Notes: generated by a model not told the origin, from the letters alone. A DNA stretch of 52,601 bases from Actinophytocola sp. (GCA_009377385.1 WHUD01000005.1:1-52601), one strand, 5' to 3'; numbered from the stretch's first letter, positions 8,020 through 18,696 are shown. Numbers and translations: made by a program.

Positions 8020-8331
8020 CTACTTGAGCGCGTCGAGCAATGCGGCGCGCTGCCGCTCACCGAGACCGGCCGCACGGCGGTCCGGGTCGATACCTGCCTG
8101 TTCGAGCAGCGCGGCGACCTTCACCGCACCGAGGCCGGGCACCGCCTTCAACAGCGCCGAGACCTTCGTCTTACCGATGGTCTTGTCCTCCTTGGCGCGC
8201 TTGAGCACCTTGTCGATGCTCTGCTTGCCGGACTTGATCGACGCGAGCAGCTCGGAACGGGCCTTGCGAGCGGCCGCCGCCTTGGCGAGCGCCTCAGCGC
8301 GCTGCTCCGGAGTCAACGTGGGCAGAGCCAA
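8020..8331 (-). CDS. mihF: Actinobacterial integration host factor (mIHF)
   Basis: A 103-aa DNA-binding nucleoid protein of the actinobacterial IHF family, unrelated in fold to the E. coli HU/IHF proteins. It has the family order: a basic N-terminal helix (LTPEQRAEALAKAAAARKAR) and the helix-two-turn-helix IGKTKVSALLKAVPGLGAVK, followed by AALLEQAGIDPDRR. I chose a TTG start at 8331 because it gives the conserved M-A-L-P-T-L-T-P start and has AGGAAGG about 9 nt upstream; the frame is open further upstream but without family similarity. Role: DNA bending, chromosome organisation and phage integration support. It is divergent from the CoA ligase, over a gap of about 230 bp. Confidence 0.9.
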   Translation of the reverse strand: MALPTLTPEQRAEALAKAAAARKARSELLASIKSGKQSIDKVLKRAKEDKTIGKTKVSALLKAVPGLGAVKVAALLEQAGIDPDRRAAGLGERQRAALLDALK

Positions 8332-8564
8332 CGTACTAATCCTTCCTCTTTGCGCTTGACCGTCCTGCCGTCGCGGACCGCGAACCGACCCGCCCAGGCA
8401 GGCACTACGCACCAAGTAAACGCCAACCTGGCCAAACGTGCCGCATCGACACGCCATATCGCCTGGCTGAAGGACTCATGCGAAAGGTGGATATCGAGTG
8501 TTGCGAGCGGGGTTACGCTCGCCACAAACCGCTTCCCTGCCGCACGCGATGATCAGGAGTTTCC

Positions 8565-10217
8565 ATGCTCGGCACGATGCAAGACGTTCCGCTCTCCTTA
8601 TCCCAATTGTTGCGCTACGGCACCACCACCCACGGCGCGAGCGAGGTCGTCACATGGACCGGCAACGAACCGCGCCGGGAGACGTACGCGCAGGTCGGCG
8701 AGCGGGCGGCGCAACTGGCAAATGCCCTGCGCACGCTGGGTGTCACCAGCGATCAGCGGGTCGCGACGTTCATGTGGAACAACAACGAGCACCTTGAGGC
8801 GTACCTCGCGATTCCGGCCATGGGCGCGGTGCTGCACACCCTCAACATCCGGCTGTTCCCCGACCAGTTGATCTTCGTCGCGAACCACGCCGAGGACGAC
8901 GTCATCATCGTCGACGGCACGCTGGTGCCGCTGCTGGCGAAGCAGCTGCCCGAGCTCAAGACGGTGCGGCACGTCATCGTGGCCAACGGCGAGGCGTCCT
9001 CGCTAGAAGCACCCGATGGGGTGACCGTCCACTCCTACGAGGAGCTGCTCGCCGCACACCCGACCAGCTTCGACTGGCCCGAGATCGACGAGCGCTCGGC
9101 CGCCGCGATGTGCTACACGTCCGGCACCACCGGCGACCCGAAGGGCGTCGTCTACTCGCACCGCTCAATCTGGCTGCACTCGATGCAGGTGTGCATGACC
9201 GACAGCATGGCGCTGTCCCAGGCGGACAAGGCGCTGGCGATCGTGCCGCAGTTCCACGCGATGTCCTGGGGACTGCCGTATGCGGCGTTCATGGTCGGCG
9301 CGTCGCTCGTCATGCCTGACCGGTTCCTGCAGCCGGGTCCGATCGCGGAGATCCTCGCCGCCGAGCGTCCGACGTTCGCCGCCGCCGTGCCGACGGTGTG
9401 GCAGGGCCTGCTGCAACACCTTGAGGACCACCCGCAGGACATCTCGCACCTGCGGGAGGTCGTCATCGGCGGGTCGGCGGTGCCACCCGCGATGATGCAC
9501 ACGTTCGAGGAGCAATACGGCGTTCCCGTGCTGCACGCCTGGGGCATGACCGAGACGTCGCCGCTGGGCAGCGTCGCCCGAGCTCCGGTTGACACGACGG
9601 GCGAGCAGGCGTGGGCCTACCGCTACACCCAGGGCCGCTTCCCGGCATCGGTGCGCGCGCGGCTGATCGACGACTCCGGCGCCGAGCTGCCGTGGGACGG
9701 CCAGAGCGTCGGCGAGCTCGAGGTGCGCGGGCCGTGGATCACCGGGTCGTACCACGTGTCCAGCCCGGCCGGCGAGGCCACCGGCACGGTGGACCCGGAG
9801 AAGTTCCACGACGGCTGGCTACGCACCGGCGACGTCGGCCACGTCACCCCGGACGGCTTCCTGACGCTCACCGACCGCTCCAAGGACGTCATCAAGTCGG
9901 GTGGCGAGTGGATCTCGTCGGTTGACCTGGAGAACAACGTCATGGCGCACCCTGCCGTTGCCGAGGCCGCCGTCATCGGCATCCCCGACGAGAAGTGGGA
10001 CGAGCGGCCACTTGTCGCCGTCGTGCTCAAGGAGGGCGAACAGGCGTCGGCCGCCGAGCTGCGGGACTTCCTCGGCGACAAAGTGGCGAAGTGGCAGCTG
10101 CCGGAGAACTGGACGTTCGTCGACGAGGTGCCGAAGACCAGCGTCGGCAAGTTCGACAAGAAGCGGCTGCGCACCGCCAACGCCGAGGGCAAGCTGGAGA
10201 TCACCCGGCTGACGTAA
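8565..10217 (+). CDS. Medium/long-chain fatty acid-CoA ligase
   Basis: A 550-aa AMP-forming acyl-CoA ligase of the AlkK/FadD type. The P-loop is YTSGTTGDPKGVVYSH, followed by LHAWGMTETSPLG, DGWLRTGDVGHV, DRSKDVIKSGGEWISSVDLE, and a normal A10 motif KTSVGKFDKKRL carrying the catalytic lysine. The ATG at 8565 has CAGGAG 8 nt upstream; an internal ATG at 8577 is the alternative. It activates fatty acids for beta-oxidation or lipid synthesis. A 6-bp inverted repeat GCGAGC/GCTCGC at 8503-8522 lies in its promoter region and could be an operator or part of a leader hairpin. Confidence 0.9.
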   Translation: MLGTMQDVPLSLSQLLRYGTTTHGASEVVTWTGNEPRRETYAQVGERAAQLANALRTLGVTSDQRVATFMWNNNEHLEAYLAIPAMGAVLHTLNIRLFPDQLIFVANHAEDDVIIVDGTLVPLLAKQLPELKTVRHVIVANGEASSLEAPDGVTVHSYEELLAAHPTSFDWPEIDERSAAAMCYTSGTTGDPKGVVYSHRSIWLHSMQVCMTDSMALSQADKALAIVPQFHAMSWGLPYAAFMVGASLVMPDRFLQPGPIAEILAAERPTFAAAVPTVWQGLLQHLEDHPQDISHLREVVIGGSAVPPAMMHTFEEQYGVPVLHAWGMTETSPLGSVARAPVDTTGEQAWAYRYTQGRFPASVRARLIDDSGAELPWDGQSVGELEVRGPWITGSYHVSSPAGEATGTVDPEKFHDGWLRTGDVGHVTPDGFLTLTDRSKDVIKSGGEWISSVDLENNVMAHPAVAEAAVIGIPDEKWDERPLVAVVLKEGEQASAAELRDFLGDKVAKWQLPENWTFVDEVPKTSVGKFDKKRLRTANAEGKLEITRLT

Positions 10218-10219
10218 CG

Positions 10220-10882
10220 GTGTTCACGGACTCGTTCACCGACAGGGAGTACCCGGCCGACCCGTATCCCGGGCGACGCCCCGCGACGTCGTTCGTGCAC
10301 GTCGACGGCGTCGGCTACCCACTGACGCCAGTCTGGACGGCGGCGGAGCTGGACGCTTGGCTCGCCGAGCGCGACGCTCCGCCGCTGGCGGGCAGGACGC
10401 CGGTGCTGGCGTACGGCTCGAACGCCTGCCCGTCGAAGCTCACCTGGTTGCGGGACAACCTCGGGCTCACCGGACCGGTGGTGGCGCTGCGTGCCCGGTG
10501 TGTCGGCTACGCGACGGTATGGGCCGCGGGGCTGCGCGCCCGCGACGGCCAGCGCCCGTGGACGCTCGTGCCCATGCCGGACGTCGTTGAGCGGCACTTC
10601 GTCCTGCTGACAACCGAGGACCAGCTCAGGGCGCTCGACGTCTGCGAAGGCGCCGACCCGGGCACGGACGACCCGCGCTACCGGCGGGAACGGCTGCCGG
10701 ACGACGTCGTCACCGTCGACGGTCCCGCACGGACCGCCCCGGTGCAGGCGTACTTCGGATGCCACCCGGACCGGTTACCGGCGCTGGTGGATGAGGCCCC
10801 GGCACGTGCCACGAAGGGCATGTTACTGGCGTCAGATGCCAGGAAGATGCCCTTCGTGGCGCCCCGCACCACCCCGCCGTGA
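10220..10882 (+). CDS. YGSN-motif protein, gamma-glutamylcyclotransferase-like
   Basis: A 220-aa protein starting at GTG 10220, 2 nt after the CoA ligase stop, so probably co-transcribed. The only recognisable signature is VLAYGSNACPSKL (about residues 61-73), which matches the YGSN substrate loop of the GGCT-like fold. A conserved acidic residue in the C-terminal half (DVCEGAD) could be the general acid. True GGCT activity is not established. The last roughly 25 residues are encoded by a 53-bp palindrome of the AAGGGC repeat type, so the natural C-terminus has probably been replaced or extended by a repeat. Confidence 0.65.
   Translation: MFTDSFTDREYPADPYPGRRPATSFVHVDGVGYPLTPVWTAAELDAWLAERDAPPLAGRTPVLAYGSNACPSKLTWLRDNLGLTGPVVALRARCVGYATVWAAGLRARDGQRPWTLVPMPDVVERHFVLLTTEDQLRALDVCEGADPGTDDPRYRRERLPDDVVTVDGPARTAPVQAYFGCHPDRLPALVDEAPARATKGMLLASDARKMPFVAPRTTPP
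10808..10860. repeat. AAGGGC palindrome at the end of a coding region
   Basis: A 14-bp perfect stem (GCCACGAAGGGCAT at 10808-10821 with its complement at 10847-10860) encloses an inner 5-bp stem (CTGGC/GCCAG at 10826-10830 and 10838-10842). It overlaps the last codons of the preceding gene and lies before the ABC transporter gene. GCCACGAAGGGCA recurs after phzF at 42183-42195, and related hairpins follow sodA. It may act as a terminator or mRNA 3' stabiliser. Confidence 0.75.
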
Positions 10883-10949
10883 CCACCCCGGTCACCGCGC
10901 GCCATCATTGGCCGTGCTGGGAGGCAGCGATCGCGCGAGGAGGCACGCC

Positions 10950-11882
10950 ATGGCGCTCGACGCGCAGCACACCGCGGTGCGGTACGCCGTCGAGGTCGCC
11001 GGGCTGTGCAAGCGCTACGGCGACGTCGTAGCGTTGAATGACGTCGGGTTCACCGTCGGCCCCGGTGAGCTGTTCGGGTTCGTCGGCAGCAACGGCGCTG
11101 GCAAAACGACGACGATGCGCATCATGCTCGGCGTGCTCGCGGCGGACGCGGGTGAGGTGCGCGTCGGCGGCACGCCGATCGACCGCGAGACCCGCGCCCG
11201 CATCGGCTATATGCCGGAGGAGCGCGGGCTCTATCCGAAGATGACCGTCCGCGACCAGCTCGTCTACCTCGCACGACTCCACGGCCTCAGCACAAACGAC
11301 GCCCACACCGCCGCCGAGAACTGGATCAGACGGCTCGGCATCACCGACCGCCGTGACGACGAGATCCAGAAGCTCAGCCTCGGCAACCAACAGCGGGTGC
11401 AGCTCGCCGCCGCACTGGTGCACGACCCCGCCCTGCTGGTGCTAGACGAGCCGTTCTCCGGACTCGACCCGGTAGCCGTCGACGTCATGAGCGAGGTGCT
11501 CAAGGAGAAGGCGGCGCAGGGGGTGCCGGTGGTGTTCTCCAGTCACCAGCTCGCGCTGGTGGAGCGGCTCTGCGACCGGCTCGGCATCATCCGCGACGGC
11601 GCGATGGTGGCGGTCGGCAGCATCGAGGAGCTCACCGCGGCTGCCACCACTCGGCTGCGGGTCGGCGTCGATGGCGCGCCCGGCTGGGCAGACGACGTAG
11701 CGGGCGTGCGCGTTGTCGGCGATGACGGTGACGCGACGCTGCTCGAACTCGCCCAGCACGCCGATGAACAGGCGGTGCTGCGGGCCGCGATGGCGGCGGG
11801 CAGGGTCACCGAGTTCTCCCGGTACCGGGCGACGCTGGCCGAGCTGTTCCGCAACGTCGTCGTCGAAGGGACGGCACAGTGA
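10950..11882 (+). CDS. ABC transporter ATP-binding protein (ABC-2 type)
   Basis: A 310-aa ATPase subunit. Walker A is GSNGAGKTTT (about residues 42-51), the signature is LSLGNQQRVQLAAAL, Walker B is LLVLDEPFSGLDP, and the H-loop is VVFSSHQLALVE. The C-terminal extension of about 80 aa after the switch histidine is typical of NatA-like exporters. The frame is open upstream, but ATG 10950 is chosen because GAGGAGG lies 7 nt before it. It overlaps the permease by 4 bp (GTGA) and powers that permease. Confidence 0.9.
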   Translation: MALDAQHTAVRYAVEVAGLCKRYGDVVALNDVGFTVGPGELFGFVGSNGAGKTTTMRIMLGVLAADAGEVRVGGTPIDRETRARIGYMPEERGLYPKMTVRDQLVYLARLHGLSTNDAHTAAENWIRRLGITDRRDDEIQKLSLGNQQRVQLAAALVHDPALLVLDEPFSGLDPVAVDVMSEVLKEKAAQGVPVVFSSHQLALVERLCDRLGIIRDGAMVAVGSIEELTAAATTRLRVGVDGAPGWADDVAGVRVVGDDGDATLLELAQHADEQAVLRAAMAAGRVTEFSRYRATLAELFRNVVVEGTAQ

Positions 11883-13057
11883 CATCGGCGGTGCGCCTCG
11901 TCGCGCAACGGGAACTGGTGCTCAGGCTGCGCACCAAGTGGTTCTTGATCGGCACGCTGGTGATCGTCGCGATCATGGCTGGCTACGTGCTGCTCCAGAT
12001 GTCGTTCTTCGGCGGCGAGGACCGCAGCAGGATCGGTTTCGCGGGCCAGGCGACCGGCCTCTCCGAACGGGTCGCCGACGCCGCTGCTGAGCTGGACATC
12101 GACGTCGAAACGACCACCGTCGTCGACCTCACCGCCGCCAAGGCCGACCTCAGCGATGGCTCGCTGGACGCCGTGGTGTCCGGTACCGCCGCCGAGATGC
12201 GCGTGCTGGTGAAGGAGGAGCTGAACCCCAGGCTGCGGGCGGTGCTGACCGAACTGTCCCGGCAGGAGGTACTCACCGCGAAACTGGCGCAGGCAGGCGT
12301 GCCCGACCCGACCGCGGTGATGGCGGAGGCGAACGCCGCGCGGGTCGACGTGACCGCGATCGACCCCGGCAGCGCAGCGGACGACCAGCGGCTCGCCATC
12401 GGCGTGATCATGGTGTTCCTGCTGTTCATGTCGATCAACACCTATGGCACGTTCGTCGCCCAAGGCGTCGTGGAGGAGAAGTCGAGCCGGGTTGTGGAGA
12501 TCCTGCTCGCGACGATTCGACCGTGGCAGTTGCTGCTCGGCAAGATCATCGGGATCGGGCTTGTCGGGCTGATCCAGCTTGTCGCGATCGCGGCGGCGGG
12601 CATCGCGCTCGCGCTGGCCGCCGACGTCCTCACGCTGTCAAGCGTCGCGGTGAGCACGCTGGTGTGGGGCGCGATCTGGTACCTGCTCGGGTTCTTCCTG
12701 TACGCCGCGCTGTTCGCAGGGTCCGGCGCGCTGGTATCGCGGCAGGAGGACGCGCAGTCCGTGCTGACGCCTGTGACGCTGGTGCTTGTGGTTGGCTTCG
12801 TCGCCGGGCTCAACGTGATGATCGTCGACGCCGATGGCGTTGCGGCGCGCGCCATGTCGCTGGTGCCGCTGCTGTCGCCGGTGCTGATGCCGGGCCGCAT
12901 CGCTGCCAGCGACGTCGCGGTGTGGGAGCTCGCGCTGGCGATCGGGCTCACGCTGGCGACGATCGCGCTGGTCACCTACCTCGGCGGCCGGATCTACCAC
13001 AACGCGGTGCTTCACACCGGCAGCAGGATGAAACTCACCGCGGCGCTGCGGGGCTGA
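11879..13057 (+). CDS. ABC-2 type permease (NatB-like)
   Basis: A 392-aa membrane subunit starting at GTG 11879, overlapping the ATPase stop. An N-terminal anchor (WFLIGTLVIVAIMAGYVLL, about residues 21-39) is followed by a large extracytoplasmic domain to about residue 165. Then comes a block of five hydrophobic segments, beginning LAIGVIMVFLLFMSINTYG and containing the conserved VVEEKSSRVVEILLATIRP. This is the NatB/YhaP layout. Substrate unknown (ions, lipids or drugs). A strong terminator follows. Confidence 0.87.
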   Translation: MTSAVRLVAQRELVLRLRTKWFLIGTLVIVAIMAGYVLLQMSFFGGEDRSRIGFAGQATGLSERVADAAAELDIDVETTTVVDLTAAKADLSDGSLDAVVSGTAAEMRVLVKEELNPRLRAVLTELSRQEVLTAKLAQAGVPDPTAVMAEANAARVDVTAIDPGSAADDQRLAIGVIMVFLLFMSINTYGTFVAQGVVEEKSSRVVEILLATIRPWQLLLGKIIGIGLVGLIQLVAIAAAGIALALAADVLTLSSVAVSTLVWGAIWYLLGFFLYAALFAGSGALVSRQEDAQSVLTPVTLVLVVGFVAGLNVMIVDADGVAARAMSLVPLLSPVLMPGRIAASDVAVWELALAIGLTLATIALVTYLGGRIYHNAVLHTGSRMKLTAALRG

Positions 13058-13065
13058 GCTCATCA

Positions 13066-13090
13066 GCCCCGCTGGGCGCGCCAGCGGGGC
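13066..13090. terminator. Bidirectional hairpin terminator
   Basis: A 10-bp perfect stem (GCCCCGCTGG at 13066-13075 with its complement at 13081-13090, loop GCGCG) lies between the convergent ends of the ABC permease (stop 13057) and gltA (stop 13105). It suits termination of both units. Confidence 0.75.
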
Positions 13091-13104
13091 CTTCGCCCAG
13101 GACG

Positions 13105-14424
<1,320 letters not shown>

Positions 14425-14647
14425 GTACGTCCCTCTCACGTCACACGGGACGGCTGCGCCTGACTGGGCTCGGCCGGCTGTGGTCAGCCAGCCCACGACA
14501 GGACCCGCACCGCACACCGCCCCGTTGGGGTATGAATTCGGCCTTACGCTAGTGCAGATAGCACCATTCGCGCAGCATCTGACGGCACCGGAACTGCCGG
14601 GTTGGGAACATTCTCACAGTCGGCAGGTGATCACGGCGTAATGTGGG

Positions 14648-15232
14648 TCACTCTCGGGTCAATCCGTCGAGCAGGAGTTCAGCCAGTGCGGTGTACGCCT
14701 CGGCGTCGCTGACCCCGGCGCGATCAGCCACGACGCCGGTCTGAATCGCCTCGATCAGCACCCCGGCGAATTGCGCGATGAGCGTGGCGTGAACTTCACG
14801 AAACGTCCCATTGCGTACGCCGTCATCGATAAATGCCGAAATCCGCTCCGCTGCCGCCCGGCTGTTCGATTCGTACTCGGCACGGGCGGGCGCGAACTCG
14901 GCGATGTCGCGCATGAACTCCCCCGATGCCCGGTGCAGCTGATCGGACACCCCAGCCAGGTAGGTCGCGACGACATCGCGGGCGTCCGTCTTGCCCTCGA
15001 TGTGCTGCTCGATGGTGCGAGCTGCGCCCTTGAAGAACCGCCGCACGATCAGCGTCGCGAGCTGTTCCTTGCTGGCCGCGAGCGTGTACAGCGTCGACTT
15101 AGAGCAGCTCAGCTGCGCGGCGAGGTCGTCGAGGGTGAACGCGGCGAACCCCTTGGCGAGGAACAGCTCCTCCAGGTCGGCGAGCAGCGCCTGCTGCCGC
15201 GCCGTTGGCTGTCTGCGTGCGCCGGTTGCCAT
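14648..15232 (-). CDS. TetR family transcriptional regulator
   Basis: A 194-aa TetR repressor. The helix-turn-helix is TLDDLAAQLSCSKSTLYTLA (about residues 33-52), followed by SKEQLATLIVRRFF. The C-terminal domain is helical with no diagnostic residues. It is divergent from an acyl-CoA dehydrogenase across 70 bp carrying three CAGTAC words, which strongly suggests it represses itself and that gene. The ligand is probably the dehydrogenase substrate or its CoA ester. Confidence 0.88.
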   Translation of the reverse strand: MATGARRQPTARQQALLADLEELFLAKGFAAFTLDDLAAQLSCSKSTLYTLAASKEQLATLIVRRFFKGAARTIEQHIEGKTDARDVVATYLAGVSDQLHRASGEFMRDIAEFAPARAEYESNSRAAAERISAFIDDGVRNGTFREVHATLIAQFAGVLIEAIQTGVVADRAGVSDAEAYTALAELLLDGLTRE

Positions 15233-15248
15233 GGGCTTCAGCGTAAAG

Positions 15249-15286
15249 CAGTACTGAGCTAAGCTCTACAGTACAGCTTGCAGTAC
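15249..15286. promoter_or_regulatory. Candidate TetR operator cluster
   Basis: CAGTAC occurs at 15249-15254, 15269-15274 and 15281-15286, with the inverted pair GAGC-TAA-GCTC (15257-15264 region) between the first two. The cluster occupies the divergent promoter between the TetR gene and the acyl-CoA dehydrogenase. Use as an operator is inferred. Confidence 0.5.
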
Positions 15287-15302
15287 TTCCTCAAGGAGTG
15301 TC

Positions 15303-16448
15303 ATGCCCGCCGAACGCCTGCTGCCGTCCACGGAGGCCGAGGATCTGCTCGCGCTGACCCGCGAGATCGCCCGCGACGAGCTCGCGCCGCGTGCCGACGA
15401 GTACGAGCAGGCGGAGCGCTTCCCCCGCGAGCAGTTCCTGCTGCTCGGCAAGAGCGGCCTGCTCGGGCTGCCGTACGCCGAGCGCTGGGGCGGCGGCGAC
15501 GTGCCGTACGAGGTCTATCTCCAGGTGCTCGAGGAGGTCGCGAGCGCGTGGATGTCGGTCGGGGTCGGGCTGAGCGTGCACACGATGTCGTGCTTCGCGC
15601 TGGCGTTCTACGGCACCGACGAGCAGCGCGACCGCTGGCTGCCCGACATGCTCGGCGGCGACCTGCTCGGCGCGTACGCGCTCTCGGAGCCACACGCCGG
15701 TTCCGACGCGGCTGCGCTGTCAACGCGGGCTGTCCGCGACGGCGACGACTACGTCGTCAACGGCACCAAGGCGTGGGTCACCCACGGCGGCAAGGCCGAC
15801 TTCTACACCACCATGGTGCGGACATCGCCCGACGGGGCGAAGGGCATCAGTTGCCTGCTCGTCGACGCCGCCACGGAGGGCCTGACGGCTGGCGCGCCGG
15901 AACGCAAGATGGGCATGACGGCGTCGACGACGTCCCAGATGATCTTCTCCGACGCGCGGGTGCCCGCCGATCGGCTGCTCGGCGACGAGGGCGCAGGGCT
16001 GCGGATCGCGCTGGACTCGCTGGCGTCCGGCAGGCTCGGCATCGCCGCCTGCGCCGTCGGGCTCGCGCAGGCCGCGCTGGACGAGGCCGTCCGCTACGCT
16101 ACGGAGCGCACCCAGTTCGGCCGGTCGATCATCGACTTCCAGGGCGTCGAGTTCCTCCTTGCGGACATGGCCGCCTCGGTGGAATCGTCCCGTGCGACGT
16201 ACCTGGAGGCCGCACGCCGCAAGGACCGTGGGCTGCCGTTCGCGCGGCAGGCGTCCATCGCGAAGCTGGTAGCGACCGATGCGGCGATGAAGGTGACGAC
16301 CGACGCGGTGCAGGTGCTCGGCGGCGCGGGCTACACGCGGGACTTCCCGGTGGAACGTTACATGCGCGAGGCGAAGGTGCCGCAGATCTTCGAGGGGACG
16401 AACCAGATCCAGCGGATGGTCATCGCAAGGGAGCTGCGAAAGGGCTGA
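15303..16448 (+). CDS. Acyl-CoA dehydrogenase
   Basis: A 381-aa flavoprotein that oxidises an acyl-CoA to the 2-enoyl-CoA. The FAD/substrate motifs are [17 protein letters not shown] (about residues 119-135) and, in the C-terminal helical domain, [30 protein letters not shown] and [16 protein letters not shown]. The catalytic base of this subgroup is the Glu of FEGTNQIQ. Start ATG 15303 has AAGGAG 4 nt upstream. Regulated in all likelihood by the divergent TetR. Chain-length preference is unknown. Confidence 0.92.
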   Translation: MPAERLLPSTEAEDLLALTREIARDELAPRADEYEQAERFPREQFLLLGKSGLLGLPYAERWGGGDVPYEVYLQVLEEVASAWMSVGVGLSVHTMSCFALAFYGTDEQRDRWLPDMLGGDLLGAYALSEPHAGSDAAALSTRAVRDGDDYVVNGTKAWVTHGGKADFYTTMVRTSPDGAKGISCLLVDAATEGLTAGAPERKMGMTASTTSQMIFSDARVPADRLLGDEGAGLRIALDSLASGRLGIAACAVGLAQAALDEAVRYATERTQFGRSIIDFQGVEFLLADMAASVESSRATYLEAARRKDRGLPFARQASIAKLVATDAAMKVTTDAVQVLGGAGYTRDFPVERYMREAKVPQIFEGTNQIQRMVIARELRKG

Positions 16449-16479
16449 CGTCGCGGGCAGATCGCAAACGCGCCCGGAA

Positions 16480-16562
16480 GTCGGAACACGCGGCACCAGA
16501 AGGTGCGACTCTCGCCGCCCGAAGGTACGACTCGCGGCCCGCGAGGGTGCGACTCGCGGGCC
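16480..16562 (-). repeat. 22-bp tandem repeats with an embedded hairpin
   Basis: Read on the minus strand, GCGAGTCGCACC (with variants) recurs exactly every 22 bp, at 16546-16557, 16524-16535 and 16502-16513, each followed by 10 variable bases; a fourth, weaker unit extends to about 16480. The first unit forms a perfect 10-bp hairpin (16536-16545 with 16553-16562). The array lies between the convergent ends of the acyl-CoA dehydrogenase and pdxH and probably terminates both. The same 22-bp unit follows citA. Confidence 0.8.
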
Positions 16563-16570
16563 GCCCCGTC

Positions 16571-17257
16571 CTATGGCGCGATGCGCTCGATGCGCCAGTC
16601 GTCCCCGTCCTCGCGGACGTAGCGAAGCCGGTCGTGCAACCGGTCCTCCCGGCCCTGCCAGAACTCCACCAGGTCGGGGACGATCCGCCAGCCGCCCCAG
16701 TGCGGCGGCGGTGGCACCTCGTCGGCGTCGGCGAACCGGCGCTCGATGGCGTGCAGCGCGCTCTCCAGCGACCGCCTGCTCGGCACGACGCCTGACTGCG
16801 GCGACGCCCACGCCCCGAGCTGCGACCCGCGCGGCCGCGACGCCCAGTACGCCGCCGTCTCGGCGGCGGGCACCTTCTCGACCGGCCCGCGCACGTGGAC
16901 CTGCCGGTGCAGCGCGTACCACGGGAACGTCGCGGACGCATAGCGACTGATGCTCAGCTCGTGGCTTTTGGCTGAGGTGTAGTTGGTGTAGAACGCGACG
17001 CCGCGCTCGTCGAGGCCCTTGCACAACACGGTGCGGGAGGACGGCCTGCCCTCGACGTCCGCCGTGGCGAGCACCATCGCGTTGGGCTCGGCGACCCCGG
17101 CGTCGATCGACTCATCGAGCCACAGCTGCAGCTGCTTGGTCCAGGTCGATGCGAGATCGGCTTCGTCGAGCGCCTCGCCCTCATAGGACACCCGCATCCC
17201 GGGCAGCGTCACCGCGATACCCGATACGTCATCCTCGCTTGCCCTGAACTCCGTCAT
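16571..17257 (-). CDS. pdxH: Pyridoxamine 5'-phosphate oxidase
   Basis: A 228-aa FMN enzyme that oxidises pyridoxine/pyridoxamine 5'-phosphate to pyridoxal phosphate. FMN-binding motifs are RPSSRTVLCKGLDERGVAFY and YTSAKSHEL; QVHVRGPVEKVP follows. The C-terminal domain (WGGWRIVPDLVEFWQGREDR, then LHDRLRY) carries the conserved R-L-H-D-R. The start is ATG 17257, with GGAGGA 6 nt upstream. It is divergent from citA. PLP made here would serve serC further along, though the two are not in one operon. Confidence 0.93.
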   Translation of the reverse strand: MTEFRASEDDVSGIAVTLPGMRVSYEGEALDEADLASTWTKQLQLWLDESIDAGVAEPNAMVLATADVEGRPSSRTVLCKGLDERGVAFYTNYTSAKSHELSISRYASATFPWYALHRQVHVRGPVEKVPAAETAAYWASRPRGSQLGAWASPQSGVVPSRRSLESALHAIERRFADADEVPPPPHWGGWRIVPDLVEFWQGREDRLHDRLRYVREDGDDWRIERIAP

Positions 17258-17560
17258 GCGGTGTCCTCCGGTGATCGACCTCGACGCCATGCCAACTCGG
17301 TAGTAATAGAAGGTACGACCCACGATACGGACAAGGGAAGGGCGCAAATCGGTGGTGAGTGTTGCCCGTCGTCGCCCTGCGTTGTCAGATAGGCATGACA
17401 CCGATAAACGTGACCGAACACACTACGTGCGCCGATTGCCGGTCGCAACGGCCGGGAGCAAGCTGATGCGATCAACGCACGTCAACCACCGCGGCGCAGC
17501 GGGGGAACACTCGCTGTGTCGCGCCAGCAATCCGAGAACCGGACACGGCGAGGAGCCTCG
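17258..17560. other. Divergent promoter region of pdxH and citA
   Basis: This 303-bp gap has no convincing gene. It must hold the promoters of both flanking genes. A TGTCA-8 nt-TGACA inverted repeat at 17383-17400 is the only symmetric element I noticed; AGGAG at 17551-17555 is the citA ribosome-binding site. Confidence 0.45.
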
Positions 17561-18691
17561 ATGACACAGGGGAACACGCAGAGCGCAGATGACGGTTTCC
17601 GTCCCGGACTCGAGGGCGTCGTCGCCTTCCGCACCGAAATCGCGGAGCCGGACAGAGACGGCGGCGCCCTGCGGTATCGCGGTGTCGACATCGAGGACCT
17701 CGCGGGCAAGGTGACCTTCGGTGACGTCTGGGCGCTGCTGGTGGACGGCACGTTCGGCCAGAGCCTGCCGCCTGCGGAGCCGTTCCCGATCCCGGTGCAC
17801 TCCGGCGACGTCAGGGTCGACGTCCAGGCCGCGCTGGCGATGCTCGCGCCGATCTGGGGCTACGAGCCGCTGCTTGACATCACCGACGAGCAGGCCCGCG
17901 ACCAGCTCGCCCGCGCGTCGGTGATGGCACTGTCCTACGTCGCACAGTCGGCGCGCGGCATCGGCCGTCCCGCGGTGCCCCAGTCCAGGGTGGACGAGTG
18001 CGACACCATCACAGAGCGGTTCATGACCCGCTGGCGCGGCGAGCCGAACCCCGCGCACGTCAAGGCGGTCGACGCCTACTGGGCGTCCGCCGCGGAGCAT
18101 GGCATGAACGCATCGACGTTCACCGCCCGCGTGATCGCATCGACAGGCGCCGACGTCGCGGCCTCGATGTCAGGGGCGATCGGCGCGATGTCCGGGCCGC
18201 TACACGGCGGCGCACCGGCGCGGGTGCTGCCGATGGTGACTGAGGTGGAGTCGGTCGGCGATGCCCGCACGGTGGTGCGCGGCATCCTGGACCGCAAGGA
18301 GCGGCTGATGGGCTTCGGCCACCGGGTGTACCGGGCGGAGGACCCGCGGGCCCGCGTGCTGCGTCGCACCGCGAAGGAGCTCGGCGCGCCCAGGTACGAG
18401 GCGGCCGCCGCGCTGGAGCAGGCGGCGCTCGCGGAGCTGCGGGAGCGCAGGCCGGACCGGCCGATCGAGACGAACGTCGAGTTTTGGGCCGCGGTGATGC
18501 TCGACTTCGCCGAGGTGCCGCCGCACATGATGCCCGCGATGTTCACCTGTGCGAGGACCGCTGGCTGGTGCGCGCACATCCTTGAGCAGAAGCGCACCGG
18601 ACGTCTCGTGCGGCCGTCTGCCGTCTATGTCGGGCCGGAGCCCCGGCGCCCGGAGCAGGTCGAGGGCTGGGACACCGTCCAGACGCTGTGA
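17561..18691 (+). CDS. citA: Citrate synthase 2 (CitA-like)
   Basis: A 376-aa second citrate synthase, shorter than GltA and of the actinobacterial CitA group. Motifs: LRYRGVDIEDLA, SGPLHGGAPARVLP, MGFGHRVYRAEDPRARVL. The third active-site position reads NVEFWAAVMLD, with Glu where GltA has Asp (NVDFY); this Glu is what I expect for CitA-type enzymes. Start ATG 17561 has a good AGGAG; an upstream in-frame GTG at 17516 is less likely. It may act as a secondary citrate or methylcitrate synthase. Confidence 0.88.
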   Translation: MTQGNTQSADDGFRPGLEGVVAFRTEIAEPDRDGGALRYRGVDIEDLAGKVTFGDVWALLVDGTFGQSLPPAEPFPIPVHSGDVRVDVQAALAMLAPIWGYEPLLDITDEQARDQLARASVMALSYVAQSARGIGRPAVPQSRVDECDTITERFMTRWRGEPNPAHVKAVDAYWASAAEHGMNASTFTARVIASTGADVAASMSGAIGAMSGPLHGGAPARVLPMVTEVESVGDARTVVRGILDRKERLMGFGHRVYRAEDPRARVLRRTAKELGAPRYEAAAALEQAALAELRERRPDRPIETNVEFWAAVMLDFAEVPPHMMPAMFTCARTAGWCAHILEQKRTGRLVRPSAVYVGPEPRRPEQVEGWDTVQTL

Positions 18692-18696
18692 GCACC

